Shown: positions 61,544 through 64,000 of the stretch, piece by piece
How positions within the stretch are numbered: the first letter of the stretch is position 1
Layout: the number at the start of each line of letters is the position of its first letter
Assembly (NCBI RefSeq): GCF_933775445.1
Contig: NC_065878.1
Span: 704,001-768,000 of the forward strand
From: Argentina anserina
Taxonomy: Eukaryota; Streptophyta; Magnoliopsida; Rosales; Rosaceae
Reading direction: 5' to 3'
Length of the DNA: 64,000 bases
The notes under the pieces: model-generated
Seen by the model: the letters and a program-made list of their open reading frames with translations, nothing else
Told to the model about the DNA's origin: nothing
Databases searched by the model: none
Program-made: the position numbers and the translations under genes

Positions 61544-62552
61544 CAAGGACTAAAATTTCGGCGAGAACGAAAATATCAAGGATCTGAAAATTGGAAATTT
61601 CGGTTTAAAAAAATAATAAGTAAATTGATGGAAATTTATATAAAAACATGGAAATTTTGAATGAAATTTTGAAATGTTTATTTGATTAATTATCTACTAT
61701 ATGACATAAGAAATTATTATATAACTATTAGTTTATAATGAGCTATAGTAAATTGAGGTGAAATAATTTTCGAGCATTATTAAAAATTTACTTAATATGA
61801 TACATTAAACGTGAAATTACATGAGTGATTTAAAATCACATAAATGATTTATAAGATACAAAATTTTCACTATCTTCATTATGTCCTTGAGTAAAACCTG
61901 AGTATATTGTAAAGAATAGTCATTAAATGATACTTCATCTTTATAATTTTGCATATACTGACTTATGGTTGTCATATAGGGGTCGTGAGTGATTGACTGT
62001 GGGTTGTGGTACTGGTAGTTCTTGTTCGGATCAAGTATTTTTCAACTTTAACCATAACCATAGCTTTGTGAAGATTGTGCATCAGATTGTGTCCATATGT
62101 TTTCACTTGATTGCATCTCATTAGAGAATAAATATAGTGGATAAGACATGTTGAATTTTCAGCATAATGGTAAGGTTCATCATTGCTTCCTCCTAAACCA
62201 AAGAGATTCGATTCCCCTCACAACTAGTTCGGTTTTATTTTAATTTTAGATGAATGTTGAGACATATAATGCAATATATAATAAAAAGAGCCATATATAA
62301 TAATAAGTTTGTGTAATAGAGTTGACTATAATTTTGTGCTTGCAAAATGATGGATCAGAGGTTCAATTCTTCTAACTAGTGATTTTTTATTTTATTTGAA
62401 GTTGGTCTGACACGTAGCGATATTATGAAAATACAGGAAAATTTCAAAAATTTTCATCGAAAAATGATTGGTATGTAACAGATATATCTAACTGCCGAAA
62501 AATGGAAATTTTCGCAAAAATATCAAAGAAGTTATGGATATTTTAGTCCTTG
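61544..62552. mobile_element. Non-autonomous TIR element, degenerate
   Basis: The ends CAAGGACTAAAAT (61544) and ATTTTAGTCCTTG (62552) are perfect 13-bp inverted repeats, with further loosely matched sequence inside (GAAATTTCGG / CCGAAAAATGG). The flanks CTAATCTC (61536-61543) and CTAATATT (62553-62560) agree at 6 of 8 bases, a possible decayed 8-bp target duplication. The interior is AT-rich. It includes two tRNA-like B-box phrases (GATTCGATTCCCC near 62206 and GGTTCAATTC near 62361). No protein is coded. Confidence 0.6.
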
Positions 62553-62560
62553 CTAATATT

Positions 62561-64000
62561 ACCTGGATCGTTCCAACTTTAGAACTAATCACCCACATAC
62601 AGTGATCGAACTCATTGTTAAGTGAGAATTAGGGTAACAATAATCATCAAAGATTGATGCTCCAATTAATCTCCGCCAATAAGCCTCGTGTAATTGTTCC
62701 TGGAGATTGGAGAAGATAAAAGAATTGAAGGGGGTGACCACTGTCTCCATTGAATTATATATGTTCTTGTCAAGATGAAACAAAACATGTGGCATCACGT
62801 CCCAGCAGCGTGGTTACTTTGTGCCAATATTATTGGAATAAGTCATTTATATAGAGAATAGAGGTGTATGTACTCTTAAAACGACCATTTATGAACCTAC
62901 CGGAGAAGCAAATCATCTTCAAATGAAATATTAGTCGACTAGCTAGAGAACAATAAGCACATAGATTTCTTAGAAATGTATGTAGCTCGAACTCCGGACG
63001 CTAGAGGTGGTAATGTAGCTCTCTTAAGATTATCATCTTCTTTTGTACTACTCTAGATGCGCTAGAAATACAACACTGTTTCTATACAAAAAGTTTATAT
63101 CACCTAAGTATAATTAACCTTTCAACGTTTTAATTAAGTATAACCTTTCAAACATGAATGTACGTGTTTCATTATACAAATGCTTGAAAAAATCAGCATG
63201 CCATGAAGTAGCAGCACTAGGGACGACCCAAACATGTCATTTCATCTCATCTTCATAATGTTGCAATGCTTAATCTTCATAATTGTTCCTGGACATGCAA
63301 TCATACATTCATACAAAGAGGAAGAGGCCTCTTTATGAGCTGGAGTAAAAAACCAAAGGGAAAACAATAGAGATTGAGCGACTAAATAACTTAATGATTT
63401 TACAGACTTTTAGGAAGGATCCTGTGCATTTAGGATCATCACCAACGTTCTACTCATTAACTCAGTTTTTCATAATGTAGAGCCATGTGCAATCAAGCCA
63501 AGAATTGTTCTTTAAATAGTCTCGAACTCTCGATCATATCCATTTGGACCAACATAAAAGTTATAAATTAACATTTGGATTGATCCAAAGAGTTGGCATT
63601 TGGAACACAGAGAGCAACAAACAGTCATAAAGCCACAGCTAACACACAAAATAACTTCACGGTCTCTACCTTCAACTACATAATTTCACGATCTCAAGGC
63701 TTTGGTTCCATAAATTCATTCCTAACCAGACTGAAAAGGCCAATATGTACAAACTGAGGAGCTCTTAATCGATTTATGAAGACCATACGTACTCTTTGTC
63801 ATTTGCCTTTGTTCATTCTTCCGATTCAATTTACACTCAGTTTTTGAGTTTCACAATCCACCTCTACTATAGTTGCAGGCATATATATGTCCCTACCGTG
63901 ATCTGTTCATTAACTTCAATGATGCATGCCAAGTCTTTTTCTATATAATTTGTCTCTTTCTGGCTTGATCATCATCAATTAAACACTAAATCTTTCTTTA
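62561..64000. other. Unassigned intergenic DNA at window end
   Basis: AT-rich sequence with no recognised gene, repeat or RNA. Frames are all short. Confidence 0.4.

Overview
The window is nuclear DNA of a flowering plant. The evidence is multi-exon genes with plant splice sites, clearly plant protein families (eEF1B, RABA4-type Rab, AKS/FBH-like bHLH, A-type P450s) and dense plant transposons (chromovirus, copia, CACTA, hAT-like). Protein style and repeats suggest a eudicot, possibly Rosaceae; the family is an inference, not proven.

Layout: 1-11.4 kb is a compact gene block: a 5'-truncated cytochrome P450 (+), a STEEP1/CXorf56-like gene (-) head to head with an eEF1B GDP/GTP-exchange subunit gene (+), a second related P450 (+), and a RABA4-like small GTPase (-). 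From 11.6 to about 46 kb the window is almost wholly transposon-derived: two oppositely oriented solo LTRs of one family, each with its own perfect 5-bp target duplication. One of them carries a 5.8-kb Ty3/gypsy chromovirus with LTRs that look identical and an uninterrupted 1548-codon gag-pol frame. Then follow CACTA-type ends, captured fragments of host genes (KAS III-like, TyrRS-like, CDPK EF-hand, Ulp1-like), a decayed copia integrase, a compact CACTA element with perfect TSD, and a 3.6-kb CACTA nested inside a hAT-like element. From 48.4 to 61.2 kb genes resume: a bHLH transcription factor (+), a SURP/G-patch splicing factor (-) and an organelle-type SpoU/TrmL 2'-O-methyltransferase (+). 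The last 2.8 kb hold one degenerate TIR element and otherwise unassigned DNA.

The genes do not form one pathway. Housekeeping RNA and translation genes sit beside two specialised-metabolism P450s. I see no CRISPR, bacterial operon or clearly new enzymatic system. The unusual content lies in splicing signals (two GC-AG introns, one U12-type intron, one stop codon split by an intron), in P450s that lack the usual I-helix acidic residue, and in nested, gene-capturing transposons. All exon joins were derived by eye from reading frame, GT/GC-AG sites and recalled family similarity; no alignment or transcript data were available.
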